From assembly GCA_030062745.1 (NCBI GenBank), contig CP099839.1, positions 16,047,733 through 16,111,732 of the forward strand: DNA of 64,000 nucleotides, read 5' to 3'. The DNA comes from Capitulum mitella (lineage: Eukaryota > Arthropoda > Thecostraca > Pollicipedomorpha > Pollicipedidae). The position numbers were made by a program, and so were the translations under genes. Shown one piece after another: positions 35,001-45,338 of the stretch. Within the stretch, counting starts at the first letter, position 1. The number at the start of each line of letters is the position of its first letter. Under the pieces are notes generated by a model that worked only from the letters and a program-made list of their open reading frames with translations, searched no databases and was not told where the DNA came from.

Positions 35001-37028
35001 CAGATGGAGCGAGACCTCGAAACATGCGCCGAGAGCATCAGCTTCGCCAAGCTGGAGTCGGACAGCGGCACTTGGGAGACATGCCAGCGCTGGCTGCATC
35101 CCGGCCGACCAGCTGCACCGCGACCTGGTCACCTGCTCCGAGCCGGTCGAATTCGGCGACCTCCGCGACCGGGCCGCCTCGCTTTTGGACCAGACGGCGC
35201 CGCCGCCGCCGCCGCCCGACCCAGCGCCGCCCGCCTCCGGCTCAGAGCCGAGCGAACACGACGCCGACCTCGACGACGGCATCGAGCCGCTGGACGAGCC
35301 GGGGAGGGAGCGGCCCGCCTCGCCGCCCGAGGCCATCTCGCCGGCGCACAGTGACGTGGACGTGGCCGGGACGGGCGAGGAGCCCACGTCAGAGGCCGAG
35401 AGGGCCGGGTCGCCGCCAGAGGCCGCCACGCCGGCGCACAGTGACGTTAGCGTGGCCGCGGCCGGTGAACAGCCGCCGGCCGAGGCCGAGCGGGCCGGGT
35501 CACCGCCCGAGGCGGCCACGCCGGCGCACAGTGACGTCAGCGTGGCCGGCTCGGCAGCGCCGTCCGCGTCGGCCGCGGCGCGCACGCAGTCCGTGCCGTC
35601 GGTGCAGTCGGCGGCGCACAGCGAGCTGGAGCTGGGCGACCAGTCGGCGGCGCCGTCCGAAGCTGGCGAGCGGGCCGCCTCGCTGGAGGCGGTCAGCGCC
35701 GAGCGGGTGGTGCCGGCCAGCCCGAGCGACAGTCCGCCGCCGCCGCCGCCGGCGCCGGTCGCCAGTGAGGCCGGCCGTCAGACTGCCAGCAGCCAGCTGG
35801 ACCTGGCCGGCGAGCAGCCGGCCGGCGACCCGGCCGAGCGCGCCGGCTCGCCCGCCGAGGCCACCTCGCCGGCACACAGTGACGTGGACGTGGCCGGGAC
35901 AGGGGAGGAGCCTGCGGCCGAGGCTGAGAGGGCCGGGTCCCCGCCAGAGGCCGCCACGCCGGCGCACAGTGACGTCAGCGTGGCCGCGGCCGGCGAACAG
36001 CCGCCGGACGAGGCCGAGCGGGCCGGCTCGCCGCCTGAAGCAACGACGCCCGCGCACAGCGAGGTGGACGTGGCCGGAGCGGCGCCGCCGGCGGAACAGG
36101 AGACCGAGCGGGCCGGGTCACCGTCTGAGGCCAACACGCCGGCGCACAGTGAAGTGGACGTAGCCGCGGCGGCGCCGCCGGCGGGGGAGGAGGCCGAGCG
36201 GGCCGGGTCACCGCCTGAGGCCACTACGCCGGCACACAGTGAGGTGGACGTGGCCGGGGCCGGGGAGGAGCCGACCGCCGAGGCCGAGCGGGCCGGCTCG
36301 CCTCCCGAGGCCGTCACGCCGGCGCAGAGCACGGTCCAGGTGGAGGCAGCGCCGCCGACCGACGACGACGCCGCGCCCGCCGCCACCCAGCCGGAGGACG
36401 ACAACTAGTCCGCCGCCTGTCCCGCGTCCGGAGCCCGCGCCCTGCAGCCTGAGAGCGACTAGTCTGCCGCCTGCCCCGCGTCCGGAGCCCGCGCCCTGCA
36501 GCCTGAGAGCGACTAGTCTGCCGCCTGCCCCGCGTCCGGAGCCCGCGCCCTGCAGCCTGAGAGCGACTAGTCTGCCGCCTGCCCCGCGTCCGGAGTCCGC
36601 GCCCTGCAGCCTGAGAGCGACTAGTCTGCCGCCTGCCCCGCGTTTCCCGAGGATTATCAGTCTGCCACTTGTCCTCGGGTTCCCAAGAGCTAGCCGAACA
36701 AAAGACGCTTGCCCTTCGGCCTCACGTCAGAATCCCAAGCAAATTTCGTCTGATAAACCAGATTCACAGCCATAGTCTCGCACGCTCCTCCGTGTCTGCC
36801 GCGCCGCCCGCTGCCGTCACTCTGATTCGTTTACGTGTTTCAGCGAGCGCCACCAACGTGATGGAGTTCGCGCGGTCGGGCCGCGACTCCGCCCAGACGC
36901 CGTCCACGCAGCTGACGGAGCACATCACGTACGACTGCCCGCTGGGCCTGGGAGCCCTCTGCGAGCGAGAGACCAAGACCGGCCGGCACAAGTTCATGCG
37001 GGACCTGCAGCAGGCGCTGGAGGTGTAG
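29098..37028 (+). CDS. Membrane-anchored SRPBCC (START/polyketide-cyclase-like) protein
   Basis: Three exons join in phase with GT-AG introns: 29098-29282, 33545-33732 and 36844-37028, giving 185 residues. The start has a GCCATGG context. Residues about 10-28 form one hydrophobic segment (signal anchor or signal peptide). The rest fits a small SRPBCC ligand-binding fold: opening THVVDVEPRRLWEHVADFNN, then WRYTVTYREKM, FRVRPAGDRFLIEGHHRF, and near the end HITYDCPLGLGALCERE. The helix-grip fold family binds lipids or other hydrophobic ligands; the ligand here is unknown. The 5' region is CpG-rich. Intron 1 is 4.3 kb. Intron 2 (3.1 kb) contains the entire SPA17-like gene on the same strand. The convergent neighbour PRPF4 ends about 700 bp downstream. 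The length and continuity of the fold argue against a missing internal exon. The assignment rests on motif memory and consistent phases, not an alignment. Confidence 0.72.
29283..33544 (+). other. Intron 1 of the SRPBCC gene
   Basis: The donor is GTAAGT at 29,283 and the acceptor is GTGTTCCAG at 33,544. The intron holds a (CA)n-like microsatellite at about 31,646-31,675 and a GC-rich patch at about 32,930-33,330. That patch leaves a 242-codon frame open at 32,722-33,450, which lacks any recognisable domain. No other gene is supported. Confidence 0.6.
31637..31690. repeat. (CA)n-like microsatellite in SRPBCC intron 1
   Basis: CACACACACAAACACGCACA and the following ACACACGT form an interrupted CA repeat of about 30 bases. 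Confidence 0.85.
34587..36408 (+). CDS. SPA17-like RIIa/IQ-domain protein with long acidic repeat tail (single-base frame break)
   Basis: The N-terminus is a PKA RIIa-like docking domain (residues about 14-52, containing LPDGFRTLIYSLSKEVLREQ and YFGKQLL). A charged linker follows, then an IQ calmodulin-binding motif (about 102-121, AAAVKIQAGFRGMHARR). This order matches sperm autoantigenic protein 17, a flagellar/ciliary AKAP-binding protein. Two related segments follow, W-V-H-P-QQQMERDLETC and W-L-H-P-ADQLHRDLVTC. Between the second HP and ADQ the frame shifts by +1 because CCC at 35,100-35,102 has one C too many. Continuing in the new frame gives the rest of that segment, then a Pro run, and nine units of about 30 residues built on AERAGSPPEATTPAHS(D/E)V. 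Correcting the extra base gives about 606 residues ending at TAG 36,408. Vertebrate SPA17 is about 150 residues, so the acidic repeat tail is an unusual extension. The gene has no introns and lies inside intron 2 of the SRPBCC gene. Confidence 0.78.
35310..36340 (+). repeat. Coding repeat of about 30 codons in the SPA17-like tail
   Basis: Nine units share GCCGAGCGGGCCGGGTCACC and CACGCCGGCGCACAGTGA(C/G)GT cores and vary in a linker of about ten codons. The middle stretch (35,545-35,840) is more diverged. The high GC content opens long Arg-rich sense and Ala/Ser-rich antisense frames that are shadows. Confidence 0.85.
36405..36643 (+). repeat. 54-bp tandem repeat beginning inside the stop codon of the SPA17-like gene
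   Basis: CTAGTCTGCCGCCTGCCCCG followed by 34 further bases starts at 36,405, 36,459, 36,513 and 36,567, with a partial fifth unit at 36,621. The first unit includes the gene's TAG stop codon. As 54 is a multiple of three, every unit carries TAG in the same frame. Confidence 0.9.
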
Positions 37029-37725
37029 CCGCCGTCCTGGCCGCAGTTGCCGAAGAGACACAAGCGAGCGGTTCGTGAGCGCCAATTCCGAGATGTGTGT
37101 TGTTGTGAGCGGCGTTGGTGGTGAAAATGTGGCTCGTCGCGGTCAAATGACATGCTGAAAGAGCATCGGTAAATTGCGTATTTACTCGTCCCGTAATATG
37201 TCATCGCTGCGCATGCAACGACAAATTAGGAAGCATAAAGCTGAGCTGACAAAAAACGATACACTGCCCTGAAGATCATTTTAAACGCGTTGAGATGACG
37301 CCGCGGCTTATCATGCGCCCGTTAAAAACGCTAGCCGGGTAACGAGAGGCGGCTTCCCACAAAGCTGCGCTTCGCAAGCAGTCATCATTCGAACCGGTCA
37401 CCAGCGATTAGTTTCCCAGCCACTTCCGTCAGAAGTGAGGTCCGCTTGTAACTTAACCGGGTAATCAGTACGACCACCCATCACACAGACAACACGGTTC
37501 CGAACGCACACACGTGCCGGGGACTGACTTCTCTTTTGGTCCGCTGAAGAGCTATTGTCTGGTTACGATCTTCACTTCCAGTCAAACAGTGAACGAAGGG
37601 AAGTGGACAAACGCCTCCAGAACAGAGAATCAGGTCATCTCTATTACGACGATGTCCAATGACAGCAAATCCACGTGCGCGCGAGGCGATGACAGCACGG
37701 AACACTACACTCGCAGACAAGGGGG

Positions 37726-40700
37726 TCACTCAGGCATCCAGAGCTTGAAGGTGCGGTCGAAGGAGGAGGTGGCCACGCACTGGCCGTCCGGGGACACGTC
37801 CACGCCCATGATCTTGCCATCGTGACCTTTCAGCGTGTGGAGCGGCTGCCACGTGTCCGAAGACCAGATCTGAAACACAGACAGGCGCAACTGAACGTAG
37901 AGGCCGGGGCTATCCGGACCAATCAAAGCAGTTCGGTGACTGCCAAAAGCAGGGCAGTCTTCTCCCAAAGGCAGTCGCTGGCGTCCACTGGGTGGTGCGC
38001 CCTCAGCGCATCTCTTTACCTTGGCTGTGCTGTCGTACGAGGCGGTGACCAGGAAGGCGCCCTGCTCCGGCTGAAACGCCAGGCTCGACACCAGGTTGGT
38101 GTGCGCCGGTATCGTGTACACGCACTCTCGCCGCCGCAGGTCCCACACCTTGCACGTGTTGTCGCTGCTGCCCGTGGCCACGATGTACCTGGAACACACC
38201 GGAGCACGCGACCGCGCGACAAGGGTCACGACACCTGCCATCGACTGAGACCAGCGCGTCAAAATGAGCCAGCAGCATGACCGGCCACAGCAAACAACAG
38301 CAGTGCATGTGATATAAGAGCGATGTGATATCGGCCGGGTCACAGCATCCCACCATGTGGCAGCATTGGCAGGTATCACGAATAGACCAGCCTCGTCATA
38401 TCGAACGTTGTCTTGCGACCGACTAAATCAGCTTGGTCAGACACAGCTGGCAAACATACTGTGCACAGCCAGGACCGTACCCTGTGCCAGTTTTGTTCTT
38501 TGTTCACCTCCGACGCCTCATCAGATCACAATGGCATCACTGACCCGTTTGAGCTGAAGGCGATGGCCAACACGCCCTTGAGATGACCCTCCATGAACAT
38601 GATGCAGGAGCCGGTCCTCAGGTCCCACAGCCGGGCGTAGGCATCCAGTCCCCTGCGGCCGACGGTGGCGTCACGGCGAGCAGACACACGGGACGACGGT
38701 TCGCCGCGCCGTTACAATTTACTCGGAAAACTCCGAACAGCGCGGTCAAGCAACTCAGCCTCACAACATTCATTGGCATGTCTAACGTCAGCCACGCACG
38801 CAATGAACGTTCCCGTATTCGTCCTTCACGCCCTACTTGCAGTCCCGCGGCGGGCGGAAACTGACCCGGTGGCGGCCAGACTGCCGTCAGTGTGGAAGTC
38901 GACGTCGTAGACGGCGTCGCTGTGGCCCTCCTGGTGCAGCACCTCGGTCAGCTGCTCCAGGTCCCAGAGTCGCCACGAGTGGTCGTGGCAGCAAGTGGCC
39001 AGGAACCGGCCCGACGGGTGGTACTTGAGGTTGGAGACCCGGTACGGCGCGTGGCCCTCGATGTCGGCCAGCGGCTCGTCACTGCCAGCACGAGACCAGG
39101 TACGGTGAAGCGTGGCAGTGAAGTGACAGGCCACGGCTGACAGAATGCAATGAAACAGCAGACCATATGGGCTGGCCAGGAACGATGAAAGGCATCGAAT
39201 GCGAAACGAGGAAAGAAAACACTTCTGGCCATCATGAGAAGTCCCAAAATAAACACTCATTTTGCGACATACTGCGTTATGTGATCCATCACATGCTCAG
39301 GGCCTGGAGATGCTCTGTGAGCACCTGAACAGGATATCATCGGCGACGTCGCCCATATCTCTGCATGCCCAGGGACGTACACAGATCGGCCCAATCCCAA
39401 AAACGTCTGTCCATGTCTGCCCACCTGTCCAGGCTCCAGAGCTTGACGCTGCCGTCGTGGCCGCACGAGGCCAGGTTCACGTCACCGGGCTCGAGCTCGG
39501 TGGTGGCGCGCGGGTGGAACACCACACCGCCCACGTTGCACGTGTGGCCGCGCAGCGTGCGCACCGGCTGGCAGTCGGGCACCGTCCACAGCTTGCAGAG
39601 GCCCGACCAGCTGGCCGTGGCCAGCATGCCGCCGCCCGGCGAGAAGCAGCAGTGCGAGACGGGCCGCGTGTCGCCCACCTGGCTGGCGTGCAGACTGAGC
39701 GCGCGCAGGCGCTTCTGCAGCTGCTGACGCTCGGCGTTGCGTGTCGCCTCGGGCGTCTGCAGCTTGAGCCGCGCGGCCGCCAGCCGCTTCTTCGCCCGCG
39801 GCAGCGAGTAGTCTGCCGGCAGAACCAGCGTCGACCGGTGGCGTCACCATCGACGCCGCGGAAAGGAGCTAACGATGGGGTCACGGGCACACTCAGGGGA
39901 AAGTAGACAACGAGACAGGGAACGAGTGAAGGGGGGGGGGAAGGACGCATAAATAATGGTACATCTCAGATGTCTCTGAACGCACCTTCCCAGCAATACG
40001 TCAATCGAATGCTGTACATCTACCGATTGGAAAAGTAACATATCCACATGCACTAAACAAGCTCACTTCCAGAAATAACAACACTGCATTTTTAGCAAGG
40101 ACTACGAATGTTATTGCAAAGGCATTCATGGGGAATCTTTACCACGGGTTCTCGTATCCGACGAGACGGCGACACCGTCCTATCTTACAGACGACTGCTG
40201 CCACGTGGTGCCGAACCGACAAACCTCGAAGAGCCTCCACCGCTAACCTGCGATCCAGTAGCGGGCCTCCTTCAGCTCGGGAGGACCCTCGTGGTACCAG
40301 GTGTCAGTCCTGGCGGCGTCCGCCGGCGCTGACGTGTCCTCGCTGGGCTTCTGGTCAAACGGCGTCCCCTCGTCACTTCTGAAACACGCGCCAGGCTGAC
40401 GCAACACGACCCTCCGGAACAGGAAACGCGTCAGCTGTCGTCGGACGAGCTCCATGCGCCCACCCTCCGACGTTCCGCCATAATCCTTCAATTATCATTC
40501 TTGCAACATATCCTCTGATGCCACCGGTTGGATGGCAAATGGCGATGTGCCCCATTTTGATGAGCACCAGCGACTGCGACCTCCGATCTCCTGAGTCCGA
40601 TAGTTCGCCGAGATCCGCCCATCCCATTCACAGAATGGCCAGGCAGCGGTCCGCCGAGGCCGCGTCAGACCGGCGGCAGAGCGGCCGGGCGGCCCACCCA

Positions 40701-41326
40701 CCTGGAGAGCAGGTCCCGCAGCCGGTTCCGCCGGTCGGCCGGACCCTCGCCGAACAGGCAGATGGGCTGCTCCCGCTCGCGCAGACGCCGCTTCACCTCC
40801 GAGTCGTCGGTGGAGACGTGGATCTGGCGGGCGCGCTTCCGTCGCTCGAACTCGTCCAGCAGCACCTTCTTGTCCGACAGCGTCTCCCGCTCCTCCAGCG
40901 CCATGAAATCTGCCGACGGCCGCCGTCCGCTACTGAACGGCATCTGCTCGCTCTCTGACGTGGGCTCTTGACCGCTGACGGCTACACAAGACTGAAGGAG
41001 CAGATCAACAACACAACATCGAGGGCCCTGGCCAGGTGCACGACCAATCCCCAAAGGTTGGCATGGTAGTGAATGCATTTTGGTTTGCAGACACGTCCAC
41101 AGTGACGGTCAAAACTGTAAACGCTGCAATCATGGCGCCAGAAGAATGTCGTCCTACCTGTGGACACATTGATGTTGGGACCGGACTTTGGCGAGCCGTC
41201 GCCACCGGCTGCCTCGGCTGCTGCCAGCCGCGCCCGTTCCGTTTCCTCCAGCGAGCCATAGTGCACCGTCTTGGTGCTCGACGTTGGTATGACAATCACA
41301 TCATCGTCATCGGAAGCCTCAGACAT
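37726..41326 (-). CDS. PRPF4: U4/U6 small nuclear ribonucleoprotein Prp4 (WD40 protein)
   Basis: Eight exons on the minus strand join in phase: 41326-41158, 40981-40702, 40378-40248, 39812-39425, 39081-38866, 38652-38545, 38188-38020 and 37869-37726. They give 534 residues, against about 520 in human PRPF4. The protein is part of the U4/U6.U5 tri-snRNP, partnering PRPF3 and cyclophilin H in pre-mRNA splicing. The N-terminus has [15 protein letters not shown]. The SFM/PRP4 motif covers about residues 97-147 ([20 protein letters not shown], then [20 protein letters not shown]). TDTWYHEGP and [11 protein letters not shown] precede a seven-blade WD40 propeller from about residue 225, with CWSGL-type [44 protein letters not shown] and the terminal [10 protein letters not shown]. 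All donors are GT and all acceptors AG. The gene is convergent with the SRPBCC gene. No catalytic or structural residue appears lost. Confidence 0.97.
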
Positions 41327-44117
41327 GATTCACACAGAGTCTAAAACACACAAGTAAAAAATATGTTGCGAGCATACTCACGAAAAATCAGACACTGTTT
41401 GTTGTGTATGAATTCCGGACAATGCATTTCGAAACATCTGGCACAAGTTAAATCTAGCAAGTGGGAACGCAGCAGTCATTCTGAATGTAACAGAAAATCA
41501 CTAAGTCATTAAGGTAGAAAATAGAAAATGACAGCCTTGTGGTACCATACATATTTCCAGCCCCCAAATCAAAATCAAAAATCAAAATAAAAGGCAAAAC
41601 AACTTCCATTCCCTGGCCTCAAAGTTATGTTCCACCTCAAATGTGTGTTTTAAAAGCCCATTTAAAAATGAAACATCATTTAATATAAATCAGATGACGC
41701 TTGATTACTACTAAATGACTCAAACTGGAATACGGGATTATACTAAACCTGAGTTATTTAAAAAATACATGAATATGAATATACCATTCTCAAACAACCA
41801 ATTGTTTGGGATTTAAAAAGCAGAACAGACATTTGGGCAGCTTGTTTACATAAAATATTAACTTTCATTTATCGTGGTATGCAAAAGGAGGTTGTCGAAA
41901 GAGAGGAAAAGCCACCAAACACCTGCACCTAGCATAGAGCACTGCAATATTTCGATTTTACTGTACTCCATAAAGTTATAATTTTAGACACAGTACATCC
42001 AAACTGCACCAACACAAAATGTCACCATATTCATCTAACTTTTTAAACTTAGCCTGAGTGTGCTCAAGTTCACAACAATGGATCAGATTCCATGCTGGGC
42101 CGGGCTCGCTGCTGCAGGATCTTAATTGTATTGTGCTCTACAATATGGCCACTCTATGACCACCTGACCCTTTCAGCCTTGCACCAAATGTAGATGCCCA
42201 TTATGGGACTCATGCTCAGTGCCTGCCATGCACCAAACTCTGTTGCCCACCTCCAGATCAAGTCTTCTAAAAGCAACAACTCAGCAGGTAGTCAATAGCA
42301 GTCACAACAGAAAGCATATGGATCAAACATAAGATGCACTCATCACCACCAATATAGCCATAGTTGCAAAGAATGCATGCATTCAAGCATGATGGCCAAC
42401 TCTACTGTGCCTAGGAAGTAGTTAGTGCTAAGAGCACAGTATATCCCATGCACAGCCCTAAATGGCCTAGGATTGAGGTATATATCTAAAGAATCAATTT
42501 ATAACATCACAAAACAAAAGTAGAGCATGCAAGCAGAGATAATGGTATGTCATACTGGCATTGTCATGCTTTCATAATGGGGTCATGGCCCATGAAATTA
42601 TCTTGAAATCCACGGATTTATCCACTTCAACTGGAGTAATGTTAAAATGCATAACAATTGCTGCTAAAGGAGCAGTGCAGTTGTTTTCTCCATGACAGCT
42701 ATGCTAATGACCAATGTCTTTGGATTGCAAAAAAAAAACATGAAGTATCTGAATGCCACACATGCAACAGTACCACCTCCCAGATTACCTAAACAAGTAC
42801 CAAGTGAGGCAACAGTCGGGCAAGCGACAACTCACCCTAATCACCCGTCACTCGTGACAATGGCGCCTCCGACGGCGACTGATGAAAACATGAGCCAGTC
42901 TGCTCGCTAGTCCACTGGACTCACCATTGGTGGATAAAAGGAGTAGGGTGACCATACGTTATCTCCAGCAACCCAGGAAGGGTAACCAGACCAAGTTTCG
43001 TGCGTCAAGGGTTCGCATGGGAAAGGTTCCAGCCAAATGTCTATAAACATAAGGCTTGTATCGGAAAGGTTTCGAATATGATAAGGTTTGGATTGGGAAA
43101 GATTGGTTCTGGGTGTGAGCCCAAGGCACAGTATAGAGTACTAGAGGCTGCAGGCTGATAAAAGGTGCGATCGGACTTGGCTCAGACTAAGAGGTTACAT
43201 TAGGTAAGGTTAGGTTAGGTTATGCTAAGTTATGATTTTAGGGCCATTTTTTTTCAGATACCAACTATTTCTGATACGAAGCTTAAGTTTAGGAGCCTTT
43301 GATTAGGAGCCCTTTTCCTTACCAATTTTCTCTCTTAGAAATCATTTCCCTACAAACCATTTGCAGTATGAACCCAGCCCAGCACACAGTCACCATTGAG
43401 ATATAACCTAATACCGCATGACCTAAGCTCTTCATTGGACGGAACCAAGCGCGATCACACCCTTCTATCGGCCTGCGGCCTCTAGCATCCTTTACCCTGT
43501 GGTCAATGAAAGATGGCAAATTAGTTAACTACCTGTTAAGTTAGTGTGAAAAATGGGGTTACAACTCCTCTAGTTTCATGGCCACCCACTGTGGCATCAC
43601 TGTCACAGGCGACGAACCATCGGCTTGAGAAGACGCCTGCCCAACTGTTACTGAAAGAGACAGCCCACCCAAACACTTGCAGATTTCAGAGATGAGATAG
43701 CTTGAGGTTGTTTAACCCTATGCAATAAAATTTAACTCATATACTTTCTCAAAACTAAGGGAGGAAACTGTACCCATAGCTCTCACTTCTGCCAGCCCTG
43801 TTCCAGTACCAGTGCATGCCTGCCTACCTTACCTTACCTTACCTTAACCTGCCCCCAAATGGGGTGGGGGCAGTTGACCCCTCCGAGGTTTTTCCAAGAT
43901 TGCAAGAGAATGAACAAATGTGGCACCACAACACTTTGTGTATCTTTTGCTTGATCATTTTTGCACCTCATACCAAATTTCTGACCTCAGGCCGAGTAAG
44001 GTGTCTGATCTAAGTCAGGTCAAGTGGACCTATGTACAAAAAGTTTAGCACCCTGCAACTTTTTCACAAAACATGATATCACAATAAAACTTCCAAGAAT
44101 TACAGATTATGGTAAAT
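41327..44117. other. Intergenic, AT-rich, with short telomere-like tracts
   Basis: This is the region upstream of PRPF4. No TATA box is evident and no gene is supported. A CpG-poor stretch runs from about 41,480 to 42,810. Short (TTAGG)-like tracts occur at 43,201-43,222 (GGTTAGGTTAGG) and at 43,825-43,848 as a CCTTA variant. Confidence 0.5.
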
Positions 44118-45045
44118 GCAAGAAATCTGCCATCTTAGATTTTTTGGAAATGTCTGGGTCATTGACCTAAGGTCATGCCCATTTTCAACACATATCATCA
44201 TTTGTCCAAAAACTGATCAAAATTCTTCTAAGAATTTCAGTGTGGTGAGATCCAGATTCATCCCATTTATCATCAATGGCCAAAGTTTCAATGACCTCCA
44301 ACCACTGACCTGAGGTAAGGACATGAATAACTATTATGAGTCAAAATGCAGTGCCATCAAAATCTGCACTGAATGACCCAGATCAGGTAGAAAATGGCAG
44401 AACTGGCTCACATGATTGCAAATAATACCAAGCAGTTCAAAAAGTTCCAAAAATTGCAAATGCTGGGAATAACAGGCTCTCACAAATAAGGCTCCACCAA
44501 CTGTGTAGATTGATAACTACTATTTTTTTTAACATTTAAGCACAAACAGCCATCAAAGAACCAGTGTGATCAGGAAACAACACTTGGAAAGGCATATTTC
44601 ATGAAAATAGATGAGCACTAAAATTAGTTCCTGTTAATTTCATACCATGCGTGCATACGGCGCCAGCCCAGCAGCGGTGCAAAAAGTGCTGTGTCTTTAA
44701 CTCAAAGTTTCTGCATACATATGAAACACGTCACAGAAATTACATGTGTATCAGCATCTTCAGACCTAAATCTGTCAGCTGGTGCCTTGACCCAGACTCT
44801 TAGTCACAGCCCTTGAGATCTAAGCCATTTCCTGGTCTCATGCCAGCTATCAGGCTATCAGAAAACACATATATGATGCAAAAGGCTTACATATTATCCG
44901 CAGCAAATAATGAAGTCCATTCCAAACTGTACTTGCCACAAGCTTTCCAACAGTGTGCCTGTCTTTACCATATGACCAACTGTTCATGAGTTAGAGGAAG
45001 GGCATATGACCACCCCCAGTTGGAGGCAGTGCATGGCCAGAAACA
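44118..45045 (+). repeat. Dispersed repeat D, copy 1 (about 0.93 kb, CpG-depleted)
   Basis: This aligns by eye with 59,696-60,605 in the same orientation. Shared blocks are AGAAAATGGCAGAACTGGCT, GCTCCACCAACTGTGTAGAT, ACTAAAATTAGTTCC, GTGTCTTTAACT and TTAGTCACAGCCCTTGAGAT. Most differences that remove a CpG from this copy are CG to TG or CA, for example CATGAGTTAGAG here against CGTGAGTTAGAG there. No open frame or terminal repeat was identified. Confidence 0.85.
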
Positions 45046-45338
45046 ACAACATTAGCACTGGAGCTCCAGGTCGTGGATCACCTGCTATCGCAACCTAACC
45101 TAACCTAACCTAACCTTACCTACCCCCCCCCCCCTACCCCAACCTACAAAAAAAAAAAAAATAAGGTTTTTGTTATCTAATATTTATTTTTTTTTTTTTT
45201 TTTTTTTTTTTTCTAACTTTTTCCTTTCTTCCTTTCCCCCCCCGCTTTTTTTTTTTATTTTTTTTTTTGTTTTTTGCGTGCGCTTCTAAAGGATTGCCGG
45301 GCATATGACCACCCCCCAGTTGGGAGTGCATGGCCACG
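45001..45338. repeat. Duplicated 36-38-bp segment flanking a telomeric and homopolymer insertion
   Basis: GGCATATGACCACCCCCAGT and the following TTGG-AG-GTGCATGGCC occur at 45,001-45,038 and again at 45,300-45,335. Between them lie about five CCTAA units (45,092-45,115), C runs, an A run and a long T-rich tract (45,186-45,270). This resembles an insertion flanked by a target-site duplication. The homopolymers make a local assembly artefact equally possible. Confidence 0.6.

Noticed and set aside
35024-36163. Plus-strand Arg/Pro-rich frame of 379 codons, and minus-strand Ala/Ser-rich frames over the SPA17-like tail
   Set aside because: Composition artefacts of the GC-rich 30-codon repeat. The acidic frame continues the RIIa/IQ protein and repeats its WHP-QMERDLETC segment.
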